The position numbers and the translations under genes were made by a program. This document shows, in pieces, positions 7,909 to 17,306 of a DNA stretch of 64,000 bases (the stretch's first letter is position 1; every line of letters begins with the position of its first letter). Below the pieces are notes generated by a model. That model was not told the DNA's origin, did no database searches, and saw nothing but the letters and a program-made list of their open reading frames with translations. Source of the stretch: an alpha proteobacterium SCGC AAA536-K22 (lineage in GTDB: Bacteria > Pseudomonadota > Alphaproteobacteria > Puniceispirillales > Marisalimonadaceae); assembly GCA_000421325.1 (NCBI GenBank), contig ATWQ01000009.1, forward strand, positions 1-64,000, read 5' to 3'.

Positions 7909-8784
7909 ATGTCAAATTGGCTTGAAAAACATTTACCTAAGATTGTCTTGGGACCGTCGCTTTTTGCAATAATTTTATTTGTATATGGTTTTATCGCATG
8001 GACTGCATGGATATCATTCACTAAATCAAGGCTTATGCCTAAATATGATATTGTTGGTTTTATACAATATAGCAGACTATTTGATTCCCCGAGATGGGAA
8101 GTAGCTATTGATAATTTATTTATTTTTGGATTTTTGTTTATTCTAATTTCAATGTTTTTGGGACTTTTGATTGCAATATTTCTTGATCAAAAGATACGTG
8201 TCGAAGGTGCGTTAAGAACTATTTATTTATACCCAATGGCCTTGTCTTTGATTGTAACTGGCACAGCTTGGAAGTGGATTTTAAATCCAGGTTTAGGTTT
8301 GGAATCGGTTGTTAAAAGTTGGGGGTTTACTGATTTTACATTTGATTGGGTGATAAACCCAGATTTTGCAATTTATACTGTGGTTATTGCTGGAGTTTGG
8401 CAAGCCTCTGGATTTGTGATGGCTCTTTTCTTAGCAGGATTAAGATCTGTTGATCAAGAGATAATTAAGGCAGCTCAAGTGGATGGCGTACCTACTTTTA
8501 AAATTTATACTGCAATAATAATTCCCTCTATGGCACCAATTTTTCTTTCAGCTTTTATAGTTCTAGCTCATTTAGCTATAAAAAGTTTTGATCTCGTTAT
8601 TGCTTTAACAGGTGGTGGCCCGGGATATGCAACAGATCTTCCAGCCACTTATATGTATACAATGGCTTTTTCTCGAGGAGATATAGGTCAAGCAGCAAGC
8701 TCGGCAATTATAATGATGTTGGTAGTTTTTGCAGTGGTTGTTCCTTACTTGTATTCAGAATTAAGGAATAAAAATGATCAATAA
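7909..8784 (+). CDS. gtsB: Sugar ABC transporter permease (GtsB-like)
   Basis: A 291-aa inner-membrane permease with six predicted hydrophobic segments. The cytoplasmic EAA-type loop reads QEIIKAAQVDGVPTFKIYTA, which contacts the ATPase. The ATG at 7909 (MSNWLEKHLP) is preferred to the TTG at 7897. The stop overlaps the start of the second permease by 11 bp (8774-8784), so the pair is translationally coupled. It forms the channel of the sugar importer with the next gene. Downstream of a terminator-like hairpin, so it is probably expressed below the binding protein. Confidence 0.87.
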   Translation: MSNWLEKHLPKIVLGPSLFAIILFVYGFIAWTAWISFTKSRLMPKYDIVGFIQYSRLFDSPRWEVAIDNLFIFGFLFILISMFLGLLIAIFLDQKIRVEGALRTIYLYPMALSLIVTGTAWKWILNPGLGLESVVKSWGFTDFTFDWVINPDFAIYTVVIAGVWQASGFVMALFLAGLRSVDQEIIKAAQVDGVPTFKIYTAIIIPSMAPIFLSAFIVLAHLAIKSFDLVIALTGGGPGYATDLPATYMYTMAFSRGDIGQAASSAIIMMLVVFAVVVPYLYSELRNKNDQ

Positions 8785-9652
8785 TAATTATAAAATTAAC
8801 TACACTAATGTAATTTTAAGAATGTTGTTGTATTTTTTCTTATCTGTATTTGTATTGTACTATCTTCTCCCATTATTTGTAATGGTAACAACATCTTTAA
8901 AAAGTTTAGAGGAAATTAGAACTGGAAGTTTAGTCGCTTTACCTAGAAACATTACTTTTGAAGCTTGGGGTACAGCTTGGTCTTCTGCATGCACTGGTAT
9001 TCAGTGTGAGGGGTTAAAACCTTATTTTTGGAACTCAATTTTAATAGCGATCCCTGCTGTTTTTATTTCAACTTTGATAGGTGCATTAAATGGTTATGTT
9101 GTTGCACAATGGCGATTTAAAGGAGCAAACATAATTTTTGCATTAATGTTATTTGGTTGTTTCATTCCTTTTCAAGTTGTTCTACTGCCGATGGCTAGGG
9201 TATTAGGATTAATGGATTTAGCTGGTAGTATTATAGGCTTAATTTTTGTTCACGTAATCTACGGTATTGGTTTTACAACACTTTTTTTTAGAAATTATTA
9301 TGTAAATATTCCGAGCGAATTAGTTAAAGCTGCTAAAATGGATGGAGCTACGTTCTTAAGAATATTTTGGTCTATTTTTCTTCCTCTATCTTTACCAATA
9401 ATAGTCGTAACAATTATTTGGCAATTTACTCAGATATGGAATGATTTTTTATTTGGAGTTTCATTTAGCGAGGCTGGAACACAACCTATAACAGTAGCTC
9501 TTAATAATATAGTGAACTCTACAACTGGAGTAAAGGAGTATAATGTTGATATGGCTGCAGCTATTATTGCGGCTATGCCTACCTTGTTGGTCTATATATT
9601 TGCTGGAAAATATTTTATACGTGGTTTAACTGCAGGATCTGTAAAGGGATAA
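8774..9652 (+). CDS. gtsC: Sugar ABC transporter permease (GtsC-like)
   Basis: A 292-aa inner-membrane permease of the MalG type with six hydrophobic segments. The EAA loop is SELVKAAKMDGATFLRIFW. The large periplasmic loop after the first membrane helix (about residues 45-85) contains two Cys residues (SACTGIQCEG) that could form a disulfide. It overlaps the upstream permease gene by 11 bp and is 3 bp from the ATPase gene. It completes the heterodimeric channel for the hexose importer. Confidence 0.87.
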   Translation: MINNNYKINYTNVILRMLLYFFLSVFVLYYLLPLFVMVTTSLKSLEEIRTGSLVALPRNITFEAWGTAWSSACTGIQCEGLKPYFWNSILIAIPAVFISTLIGALNGYVVAQWRFKGANIIFALMLFGCFIPFQVVLLPMARVLGLMDLAGSIIGLIFVHVIYGIGFTTLFFRNYYVNIPSELVKAAKMDGATFLRIFWSIFLPLSLPIIVVTIIWQFTQIWNDFLFGVSFSEAGTQPITVALNNIVNSTTGVKEYNVDMAAAIIAAMPTLLVYIFAGKYFIRGLTAGSVKG

Positions 9653-9655
9653 ATA

Positions 9656-10750
9656 ATGTCATCTATTTTAAAAATAAAAGATGTTAACAAAAAGTTTGGA
9701 AAAATTTCTGTCTTAAATGACATAAACATAAATATAGATAAAGGAGACTTTCTAGTTTTAGTAGGTCCTTCTGGGTGTGGAAAATCAACTCTTTTGAACT
9801 GTATAGCAGGTTTAGAGAAAATTAATGGTGGAGAAATCTTTATAAATAATAAAGATATGTCTGAAGTAGCTCCTAAAGATAGAGATATAGCTATGGTATT
9901 TCAGTCATATGCACTTTATCCAACTATGACAGTTGAGAAGAATATTACTTTTGGAATGAAAGTTAGAGGAACATCTGAAGAAATTCAAAAAGAAAAATTA
10001 AATGAAGTTGCTAAGCAATTACAAATTGAAAGTCTACTTAAAAGAAAACCCGGGCAATTATCGGGTGGTCAAAGACAAAGAGTTGCAATGGGAAGAGCAT
10101 TAGTGAGAAATCCGAAGCTTTTTTTATTTGATGAACCTTTATCAAACCTTGACGCTAAATTACGAGTTGAAATGAGAACAGAAATAAAACGTCTTCATTA
10201 TGATTTAGGGGCTTCAATGGTTTATGTCACTCATGACCAAATTGAAGCAATGACATTAGCTACAAAAATAGTAGTAATGAAAGATGGTTTTATTCAACAG
10301 ATTGGAACACCCGCTGAAATCTACAATTATCCAGAAAATATATTTGTAGCAGATTTCATGGGCTCTCCTCCAATGAACCTGATAAATGCAACTGCTCAAA
10401 AAGAAAAAGATTATTATAAAATTAATATTAAAATGGAAGATGGATCTATTTCGACCTTAAAAGAAAAAAATAAAAGCAAGTTACCACACGAATTAATTAT
10501 AGGTATTAGACCTGAAAATATTACTGAGAATGGATTAAAAAATAAGCAAAGCTCTCAAGTTATTTCATCAAATATTGACATAATAGAGCCCGCAGGATCA
10601 GATACATTTGTAATGACCAAACTTGGTAATACTGAGGTTACAGCTAGATTTCATTCTGAAACAAAAGTAAAGGTTGGCTCAAAAGTTAATCTTTTAATAG
10701 ATCTAGATAAAGCTTCTTATTTTGATCCTAACTCTGGACAGAGAATATAA
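9656..10750 (+). CDS. gtsD: Sugar ABC transporter ATP-binding protein (MalK/UgpC family)
   Basis: A 364-aa ATPase. Walker A is GPSGCGKST, the signature is LSGGQRQR, Walker B is LFLFDEPLSNLD and the switch His is in VYVTHDQIEA. The C-terminal 120 residues form the MalK-type OB-fold regulatory region (GIRPENI near residue 285). AAGGGA before the ATG is a good ribosome site. It energises the importer encoded just upstream and is followed after 12 bp by zwf, so uptake and first metabolic steps are co-expressed. Confidence 0.9.
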   Translation: MSSILKIKDVNKKFGKISVLNDININIDKGDFLVLVGPSGCGKSTLLNCIAGLEKINGGEIFINNKDMSEVAPKDRDIAMVFQSYALYPTMTVEKNITFGMKVRGTSEEIQKEKLNEVAKQLQIESLLKRKPGQLSGGQRQRVAMGRALVRNPKLFLFDEPLSNLDAKLRVEMRTEIKRLHYDLGASMVYVTHDQIEAMTLATKIVVMKDGFIQQIGTPAEIYNYPENIFVADFMGSPPMNLINATAQKEKDYYKINIKMEDGSISTLKEKNKSKLPHELIIGIRPENITENGLKNKQSSQVISSNIDIIEPAGSDTFVMTKLGNTEVTARFHSETKVKVGSKVNLLIDLDKASYFDPNSGQRI

Positions 10751-10762
10751 TAGTATTTTGAA

Positions 10763-12214
10763 ATGAAACAAAAAATACCAGAAACAGCTAATATTATACC
10801 TAGTGACTTTGTAATTATAGGTGGAACAGGTCATTTGTCTGTAAGAAAAATTCTTCCAGCTTTATTTTGGAGATTTTTAGATAAACAAATTGATAAAAAT
10901 TCTCAAATTATATTATGTGATAGAAACATAAAATCACCAAGTGAGTTTTTTGATAATTTAAAACAACATTGTTCTGAAGCCATTAAAAAAGACAAAAATA
11001 ATAAGATCATTTGGGAACAATTTTTATCTATTATAAAAATAATTGAATTAGACGTTGTTTCCGGTGAGGGCCATTTAGAATTATTAGAGATATTAAAAGC
11101 AAATTTCGATGAAAAAAGACCTATAATATTTTACTTAGCCATAGCTTCAAGTTTATTTGGAAATAGTTGCAAATTTATTAGAGATTCCGGTTTAAATGTT
11201 CCACAAAGTAGACTTGTAATTGAAAAGCCTATTGGAAAAAATAAAGAGACTGCAATAGAAATCAATAACGAAATTTCGAGTATCTTTAAAGAAAGTCAAA
11301 TTTATAGAATTGATCATTATTTAGGAAAAGAAACTGTCCAAAATTTAATGGCTTTAAGATTTGCAAATACATTTTTTGAAAATCAGTGGAATAATAATAA
11401 TATTGATCATGTTCAGATAACTGTTTCTGAAACAATAGGAGTTAAGGAAAGGATTGCTTATTATAATGAATATGGTGCCATCAGAGATATGTTACAAAAT
11501 CATTTGCTACAATTGATTTGTTTAATAGCAATGGAGCCTCCATCCTTTTATGAAGCAGACCAAATGAGAGATGAAAAGCTAAGAGTTTTAAAAGCATTGA
11601 AACCAATAGCTGAAAATGAAATACAGACTGGTCAATATAGAAGCTTTTCTGATGAATTAGAAGAAATTTCTAACACTGAAACTTATGTGGCTTTAAAGGT
11701 TATGATCAACAATTGGCGTTGGGCGGGAGTACCCTTTTATATAAGGACTGGTAAGAAACTATCTACCAAAGCAAGTGAAATTATAATTACATTCAAAAAA
11801 AAGCCTCATGATATTTTTTCAAAATTTACTCAAGATACACAAGACAATCCAAATAGATTAATAATAAGAGTTCAACCAGAAGAAGGTTTAAAACTTAAAT
11901 TAACTTCAAAAGCTCCTGGTCCTGGAGGAATGCGTTTTTTCCCATCAGAGCTTAATTTGTCGTTTGGGGATACATTCTCAGATAGACTTCCAGATGCATA
12001 TGAACGATTGCTTATGGATGTTGTTAGAGGAAATCAAACATTATTTATGAGATCAGACGAAGTTTTAGCGGCTTGGGATTACATAGATCCAATTGTTGGT
12101 ATAGCAAAAAAACAAGAACCACAATTATATCGAACTGGAACTATGGGTCCGGAGGATAAAATCTTATCTCTAGATGGGCATAAATGGATTGATCCAAAAG
12201 ATGAACTAAAATGA
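10763..12214 (+). CDS. zwf: Glucose-6-phosphate 1-dehydrogenase
   Basis: A 483-aa enzyme oxidising glucose-6-phosphate to 6-phosphogluconolactone with NAD(P)+. The active-site motif RIDHYLGKE (near residues 182-190) holds the catalytic His and substrate Lys, and IEKPIGK is the cofactor-side motif. The N-terminal nucleotide loop reads GGTGHLSVRKILPA, with His where most family members have Asp (GDL). It is the first of three Entner-Doudoroff genes joined by overlaps (ATGA with pgl). No glucokinase gene was seen in the window. Confidence 0.92.
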   Translation: MKQKIPETANIIPSDFVIIGGTGHLSVRKILPALFWRFLDKQIDKNSQIILCDRNIKSPSEFFDNLKQHCSEAIKKDKNNKIIWEQFLSIIKIIELDVVSGEGHLELLEILKANFDEKRPIIFYLAIASSLFGNSCKFIRDSGLNVPQSRLVIEKPIGKNKETAIEINNEISSIFKESQIYRIDHYLGKETVQNLMALRFANTFFENQWNNNNIDHVQITVSETIGVKERIAYYNEYGAIRDMLQNHLLQLICLIAMEPPSFYEADQMRDEKLRVLKALKPIAENEIQTGQYRSFSDELEEISNTETYVALKVMINNWRWAGVPFYIRTGKKLSTKASEIIITFKKKPHDIFSKFTQDTQDNPNRLIIRVQPEEGLKLKLTSKAPGPGGMRFFPSELNLSFGDTFSDRLPDAYERLLMDVVRGNQTLFMRSDEVLAAWDYIDPIVGIAKKQEPQLYRTGTMGPEDKILSLDGHKWIDPKDELK

Positions 12215-12828
12215 GTGTTGTAAAATTAATCGCTGACAAATTAAATTCTTCAATTAAAAAAACAGGATTAGCAAGTTTAGTTGTTTCTGGTGGAAGTAGT
12301 CCCATAAAAATTTTTGATGAATTATCAAATACTGATGTTTCTTGGTCTAATGTTCAAGTTACTTTAGTGGATGATAGATTAGTAGATTCCAAAAACTCCA
12401 ATAGTAACCAAAAGTTATTACAAGATAATCTTTTAAAAAACAAAGCTAAAAGTGCTAATTTTTTTCCTTTATCTGAGGATTTAATATTTAACAATAAATT
12501 TAAAATACCTTTTGACGTCAATTTACTTGGAATGGGAGAAGATGGTCATTTTGCTTCTTTATTTCCCCAAATGCTTACTGATCAAGATGCCTTTAGTAGA
12601 AATGCAGATTTCAAAATTTTTAAAACATTACCACAAGGTGATCCTTTTCTTCCAAGAATAACTATGAATTTGTCCTTAATCTTAAGTAGTGAATTTATAA
12701 TTCTATTAGTTAAAGGAAAAGCAAAACAGAATATTTTAGATATTTCTAAAAATGATGAAAAATATCCTATTCATCATTTATTAAAAAATAGAAAAAATGA
12801 TTTTTTGATTGAGAAAATTAATGAATAA
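12211..12828 (+). CDS. pgl: 6-phosphogluconolactonase
   Basis: A 205-aa, slightly short member of the DevB/SOL lactonase family that hydrolyses 6-phosphogluconolactone to 6-phosphogluconate. VVSGGSSPIKIF near the N-terminus is the phosphate-binding loop and NLLGMGEDGHFASLFP is the family signature. The start overlaps the zwf stop by 4 bp and the end overlaps edd by 8 bp, so the three enzymes are translationally coupled. It acts in the cytoplasm between Zwf and Edd. Confidence 0.9.
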   Translation: MSVVKLIADKLNSSIKKTGLASLVVSGGSSPIKIFDELSNTDVSWSNVQVTLVDDRLVDSKNSNSNQKLLQDNLLKNKAKSANFFPLSEDLIFNNKFKIPFDVNLLGMGEDGHFASLFPQMLTDQDAFSRNADFKIFKTLPQGDPFLPRITMNLSLILSSEFIILLVKGKAKQNILDISKNDEKYPIHHLLKNRKNDFLIEKINE

Positions 12829-14644
12829 ATTACACCCTAAAATTATTGAAGTTACAAAAAGGATAAGAAAAAGAAGTAAGCCTTCTAGAGATATTTATTT
12901 AAAAAACCTTGTTGCTATGGAACAGGACAGGGATAATGACAGAAATCTAATTTCTTGTTCTAACATGGCACATGCAGCTGCAGCTGCACCTTCTGATGAA
13001 AAATCAGCAATATTAAATAATTCTAAACCCAATCTAGGTATTGTGTCATCTTATAATGATATGTTATCGGCTCATAAACCTTTAGAGCAATTCCCAAAAG
13101 TAATTAAAGCTGCGGCAAATCAATTTGGTGCAACTGCGCAGATGGCAGGAAGTGTGCCAGCTATGTGCGACGGTGTAACTCAAGGAAGACCAGGTATGGA
13201 ACTTTCACTAATGTCCAGGGATGTTATAGCTATGTCTACAGCAGTTGCACTAAGTCATGGCGTGTATGATGCAACTTTGTGTTTAGGAGTATGTGATAAA
13301 ATTGTTCCTGGTCTTTTTATTGGTGCTATGACCTTTGGTCATTTGCCTACAATTTTTGTCCCAGCTGGTCCAATGTCAAGTGGTATCCCAAATGAAGAAA
13401 AAGTAATTGTTAGAAAAGCTTTTGCAAAAGGAGAGGCAACAAGAAAAGAATTACTCAAGGCTGAAATTTCTGCTTATCATGGTGAAGGAACATGTACTTT
13501 TTATGGAACTGCAAATTCAAATCAAATGTTAATGGAAATAATGGGACTTCATATTCCAGGATCAGCATTTGTTCATCCTCATAGTGATTTAAGAAATGCT
13601 TATAATATAATTGCAACAGAACAAGCTATTTCAATATCAAGAAAAGGAAAAGATGTAAGGTCAATAGGTAGAATGATTGACGAAAGAAGTTTTGTTAATG
13701 CAATTATTGGGTTGCATGCTACTGGAGGTTCAACAAACCATACACTACATTTACCAGCAATGGCAGCTGCTGCAGGAATAAAATTATTATGGGAGGACTT
13801 TGCAGATTTATCTGATGTTGTTCCTTTACTTGCAAAAATCTATCCTAATGGAAGTGCAGATGTGAATCAATTTCATGCAGCAGGTGGAATGAGTTTTTTA
13901 ATCGGAGAACTTTTGGAAGAAGGATTACTTGATGGTACGGCTCTTACTGTATGGGGAAAAAATTTATTTGATTATGTCTTGGAACCAACTTTGAAAGATA
14001 ATAAATTAGTTTGGAATAAACCTAATTTAAAATCATATGATAAAAATATTTTAAGACATGTAAGAGAACCACACCAAAAAAATGGTGGGTTAAAAATATT
14101 ACAAGGCAATATTGGTAAAGGTGTAATTAAAATCTCAGCCGTTGAATTGCATCACCAAAAAATTAAAGCCTCTGCAATGGTTTTTGATAACCAAAATGAT
14201 GTTAAAATAGCGTATGAGAAGGGGTTGTTAAACAGAGATATTATAATTGTAGTTCGTTTCCAAGGACCAAAAGCTAATGGCATGCCCGAACTTCATGCTT
14301 TATCACCGATATTGTCTAATATCCAAGATTTAGGATTTAAGGTGGGGTTACTTACTGATGGAAGAATGTCAGGGGCTTCAGGAAAAGTGCCAGCTGCTAT
14401 TCATATTACACCTGAAGCAACTGATAATGGTAATATTGGAAAAATTAAAAATGGTGATGAAATAGAAATTGATGCTATTGCTGGAAAAATTAATGTTAAT
14501 AAAGAAATTGACAATAGAGAGTTAATTTTTCCAAAAAACTCCGATCATCATAGTGGATTTGGTCGAAACTTATTTGCAATATTAAGAAAAAATGCGGCTG
14601 GCGCAGAAAATGGCGCAGGATTAGATTTAATTAATAGTAATTAA
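12821..14644 (+). CDS. edd: Phosphogluconate dehydratase (Entner-Doudoroff)
   Basis: A 607-aa IlvD/Edd-family dehydratase converting 6-phosphogluconate to KDPG. Cluster-ligand cysteines are seen in PAMCDGVTQG, LCLGVCDKIVPG and GEGTCTFYGTANSN, and the C-terminal LTDGRMSGASGKVPAAIH is typical of Edd. The ATG at 12821 overlaps the pgl stop by 8 bp; an upstream TTG at 12809 is less likely. The aldolase that should follow (Eda) is not next door but at 41496. The gene ends 5 bp from a convergent amidohydrolase gene without a clear terminator. Confidence 0.93.
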   Translation: MNKLHPKIIEVTKRIRKRSKPSRDIYLKNLVAMEQDRDNDRNLISCSNMAHAAAAAPSDEKSAILNNSKPNLGIVSSYNDMLSAHKPLEQFPKVIKAAANQFGATAQMAGSVPAMCDGVTQGRPGMELSLMSRDVIAMSTAVALSHGVYDATLCLGVCDKIVPGLFIGAMTFGHLPTIFVPAGPMSSGIPNEEKVIVRKAFAKGEATRKELLKAEISAYHGEGTCTFYGTANSNQMLMEIMGLHIPGSAFVHPHSDLRNAYNIIATEQAISISRKGKDVRSIGRMIDERSFVNAIIGLHATGGSTNHTLHLPAMAAAAGIKLLWEDFADLSDVVPLLAKIYPNGSADVNQFHAAGGMSFLIGELLEEGLLDGTALTVWGKNLFDYVLEPTLKDNKLVWNKPNLKSYDKNILRHVREPHQKNGGLKILQGNIGKGVIKISAVELHHQKIKASAMVFDNQNDVKIAYEKGLLNRDIIIVVRFQGPKANGMPELHALSPILSNIQDLGFKVGLLTDGRMSGASGKVPAAIHITPEATDNGNIGKIKNGDEIEIDAIAGKINVNKEIDNRELIFPKNSDHHSGFGRNLFAILRKNAAGAENGAGLDLINSN

Positions 14645-14649
14645 ATCTT

Positions 14650-15888
14650 TTACGTCGCTGATGCTATAGTAGCATGCAACATTACGTTTGTGCTTGAAGA
14701 TGCCCATTCTGGTTTAATTTCCTCAGCTTCATTATGGCTTAATCCATCAACACAGGGACACATTACCATTGCTGATGGAGCCACTGTATTTATCCAACAT
14801 GCATCATGACCTGCTCCTGAAACAATATCCTTATGAGAGTATCCAAATTTATCCGCACTATTTCTTATATTATCAAGACATTCTTTATCAAAAGCTACTG
14901 GATCAAATCCGCCAATTTGATCCATTTCAAATGTAACTTTATATTTATTACAAATATCTATAGCCATATCTCTTAATTCATTCTCCATTTTTTCTAGTTT
15001 GTTAATATCTGGTGATCTTATGTCTATGGTAAAAAGAGAGTTGCCAGCGATTACATTTCTTGAATTAGGAGACACTTCGATATGTCCTACGCTGCCAAGA
15101 ACATTAGGTTGATTTTTATTTGCTATATGATTTACAGCTAAAATAATTTCAGATAGCGCAAGAGATGTGTCTTTTCTGACATGCATTGGTGTGGTTCCAG
15201 TATGTTGTTCAACACCTGACAGTTTTACCTCTAACCATTTTAGACCTTGTCCGTGTGTTACTACACCAATATCAATTTCTTCCGTTTCAAGTATTGGTCC
15301 CTGTTCTATATGTAATTCATAATAACAATGAAACTTTTGTGCTCCAACAGTTTCAGATCCCTTCCATCCAATTTTGTTGAGTTCATCTCCAAAGATATTG
15401 CCTTCAGCATCTTTCGCTGAAAGAAGAGACTCTACCTCATATATTCCGGCATATCCAGCAGACGCCATCATTGCTGGAGGAAAGCGAGAACCTTCTTCAT
15501 TAGTCCAATTTACAACTAAGATTGGATGTTTTGTTTGAATATTTAAATCATTAAGAGTTCTAACAATCTCTAGTCCAGCTAAAACACCAAGAACTCCGTC
15601 GTATTTACCGCCAGTTGGTTGTGTGTCTAAATGACTTCCAATGACAACTGGAAGCGCATGTTTATCTGTTCCTTCTCTTTTAAAGTACATTGATCCAAGT
15701 TCATCTACTTTCATTGTCATACCTGCATTTTCAGACCATTCTTGTAATAATTTTCTTGCCTCTCCATCTTCTAAAGTAACAGTTTGTCTGTTATTACCTC
15801 CAGCAATTCCAGGACCAATTTTAGCCATTGTCATTAAGCTATCCCAAAGTCTGTCACTATTAATTGAAATATTTGTTTCTTTTACCAT
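14650..15888 (-). CDS. Zn-dependent M20-family hydrolase (N-carbamoyl-amino-acid hydrolase / allantoate amidohydrolase type)
   Basis: A 412-aa hydantoinase/carbamoylase-family amidohydrolase. Metal-binding motifs are visible as GSHLDTQPTGGKYDGVLG and NEEGSRFPPAMM, with HIEQGPILE and the C-terminal SGAGHDACW and GLSHNEAEE. The family removes carbamoyl or ureido groups from amino acids, beta-alanine precursors or allantoate. AAGGA seven bases before the ATG at 15888 sets the start; the longer frame to 15939 lacks this. It stands alone on the minus strand, divergent from the HIT gene. Substrate cannot be assigned from motifs. Confidence 0.88.
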   Translation of the reverse strand: MVKETNISINSDRLWDSLMTMAKIGPGIAGGNNRQTVTLEDGEARKLLQEWSENAGMTMKVDELGSMYFKREGTDKHALPVVIGSHLDTQPTGGKYDGVLGVLAGLEIVRTLNDLNIQTKHPILVVNWTNEEGSRFPPAMMASAGYAGIYEVESLLSAKDAEGNIFGDELNKIGWKGSETVGAQKFHCYYELHIEQGPILETEEIDIGVVTHGQGLKWLEVKLSGVEQHTGTTPMHVRKDTSLALSEIILAVNHIANKNQPNVLGSVGHIEVSPNSRNVIAGNSLFTIDIRSPDINKLEKMENELRDMAIDICNKYKVTFEMDQIGGFDPVAFDKECLDNIRNSADKFGYSHKDIVSGAGHDACWINTVAPSAMVMCPCVDGLSHNEAEEIKPEWASSSTNVMLHATIASAT

Positions 15889-15972
15889 TGGAATATCCTT
15901 TGTATTAATACTGTTAACTAGCGTAAAAAAATATGACAATATAAAATTAGATTAAATTAATAGGAATTTGAA

Positions 15973-16380
15973 GTGTTTAAATTAGATAAGAGATTGGAAA
16001 GCGATACAATACTTGTAAAAGAACTAAAAAGTTTTCAAGTAAGACTTATGAATGCAAAAGAATTTTTTTGGATAGTTTTGATACCTAATAAGCCTAATTT
16101 AATTGAATTAAGTGATTTAAACATAATTGAAAGGAATTACTTAATGAATTTTGCTATTGATTTAGGAAATTTTATTAAATCTTCAGAAAAATATGACAAA
16201 GTAAATATTGGAATGTTAGGCAATGTTGTCTCACAATTACATTTACACGTTGTTTTAAGAAATAAACAAGATGCAGCATGGCCTGGACCTGTTTGGGGGT
16301 GGGGAGCAACAACTCAACTTGATCAAGAAACAAAACAGACGAGGTCAAAATTAATTATTAAATATACAGAACAACCTTAG
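15973..16380 (+). CDS. HIT-domain protein
   Basis: A 135-aa histidine-triad-like nucleotide-binding protein. The core reads VSQLHLHVVLR followed by DAAWPGPVWGWG, a hallmark of one proteobacterial HIT branch. In this branch the first His of the usual HxHxH triad is Gln (QLHLH), while the two remaining His are kept. Members hydrolyse nucleotide phosphoramidates or related bonds, but this branch has no firm function that I know. It is divergent from the amidohydrolase and convergent with the DMT transporter. Confidence 0.85.
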   Translation: MFKLDKRLESDTILVKELKSFQVRLMNAKEFFWIVLIPNKPNLIELSDLNIIERNYLMNFAIDLGNFIKSSEKYDKVNIGMLGNVVSQLHLHVVLRNKQDAAWPGPVWGWGATTQLDQETKQTRSKLIIKYTEQP

Positions 16381-16400
16381 TTGATTTTTGTTAAAGAAAA

Positions 16401-17291
16401 TTAATTATTTGCTACTTTCATTTGATCAACTAAAATATACCAAGCAAGACTTAAAATAACAATAACTCCCCCAGAAATCATAAATAAATTAGGCGTTTCG
16501 TTTGTTCCTAACCAAACCCAAAATGGTCCAAGAGCGGTTTCTAACAACATTAAAAGGCCAATATTTGAAGCTTGTGTGTATCGTGTTGCAAAAGTTAAGC
16601 AAGCGAATGATATTGGTAGTATAATCAACCCAGATAACGAAATAGATAATATATCACCCTGGAAAAGCAAGCCAGGTGATACTACGAGCAAGCCAATAAA
16701 ACCATTGCCCAAAGCGCTTATTCCAGTAACTGTCATGGCAGGTATGTTTGGTTGGTATCTTAATAGAACAAGACTCAAACCTAAAGATGCAGCTGCTCCA
16801 ATTCCACATATAGTTCCTATTAATACACTTCCCTGAGGGGCATTCAGTACATCTTCACCGTTGGCAACAGAAATCCCCACACCAATTAAAGCGAGGCAGG
16901 CTGTAATCCATGTTGAGTTTGTTGTTTTTTCCCCAAGTATAAACATTGAGAATATAGACGCAAATATAGGTGATGTTGCTAAAGTAAATAATATTAAAGA
17001 AGCTGAAGTTTCAGCAATTCCATAAGTAAAAAAAAATGAGCTTACAATCTGGCAAAAAATTATTCCAAAACCAACTGGAGAAAGTATATTTTTAAAATTT
17101 GTTCTAAAAACCTTAAAACAACTTGAAAATATGATTAAGATGATACCCATCTCAAGCCCTCTCCAAGTAAGCATTGACCAAACATCCATTTGAGACCATC
17201 TCATGAAAAGAACATCAGGAGACAAAATCAATGCACCAATGCTTGCTATTCCGATACCTTTGAAAAGATTTCCAGATATTGAGAATGACAA
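16401..17291 (-). CDS. EamA/DMT-family transporter
   Basis: A 296-aa membrane protein with about ten hydrophobic segments in two repeated halves (roughly residues 5-140 and 150-290), the drug/metabolite transporter layout. The first-half segment FTLATSPIFASIFSMFILGE matches the EamA pattern. The only supported start is TTG at 17291, preceded by AGGT in TAGGTAGAAATTTG and by an in-frame stop shortly upstream; the next Met is well inside the protein. It ends an apparent minus-strand run with the alpha/beta hydrolase and enolase-superfamily genes. Substrate unknown. Confidence 0.85.
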   Translation of the reverse strand: MSFSISGNLFKGIGIASIGALILSPDVLFMRWSQMDVWSMLTWRGLEMGIILIIFSSCFKVFRTNFKNILSPVGFGIIFCQIVSSFFFTYGIAETSASLILFTLATSPIFASIFSMFILGEKTTNSTWITACLALIGVGISVANGEDVLNAPQGSVLIGTICGIGAAASLGLSLVLLRYQPNIPAMTVTGISALGNGFIGLLVVSPGLLFQGDILSISLSGLIILPISFACLTFATRYTQASNIGLLMLLETALGPFWVWLGTNETPNLFMISGGVIVILSLAWYILVDQMKVANN

Positions 17292-17306
17292 ATTTCTACC
17301 TAAAAA

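Noticed and set aside
14650-15888. Peptidase of the M20 family
   Set aside because: The motif set GSHLDTQPTGGKYDG with HIEQGP is that of carbamoylases/allantoate amidohydrolases, not of M20 peptidases.
15641-15955. 104-codon open frame on the plus strand
   Set aside because: Antisense to the N-terminal part of the M20 hydrolase; no ribosome site and no recognisable domain.
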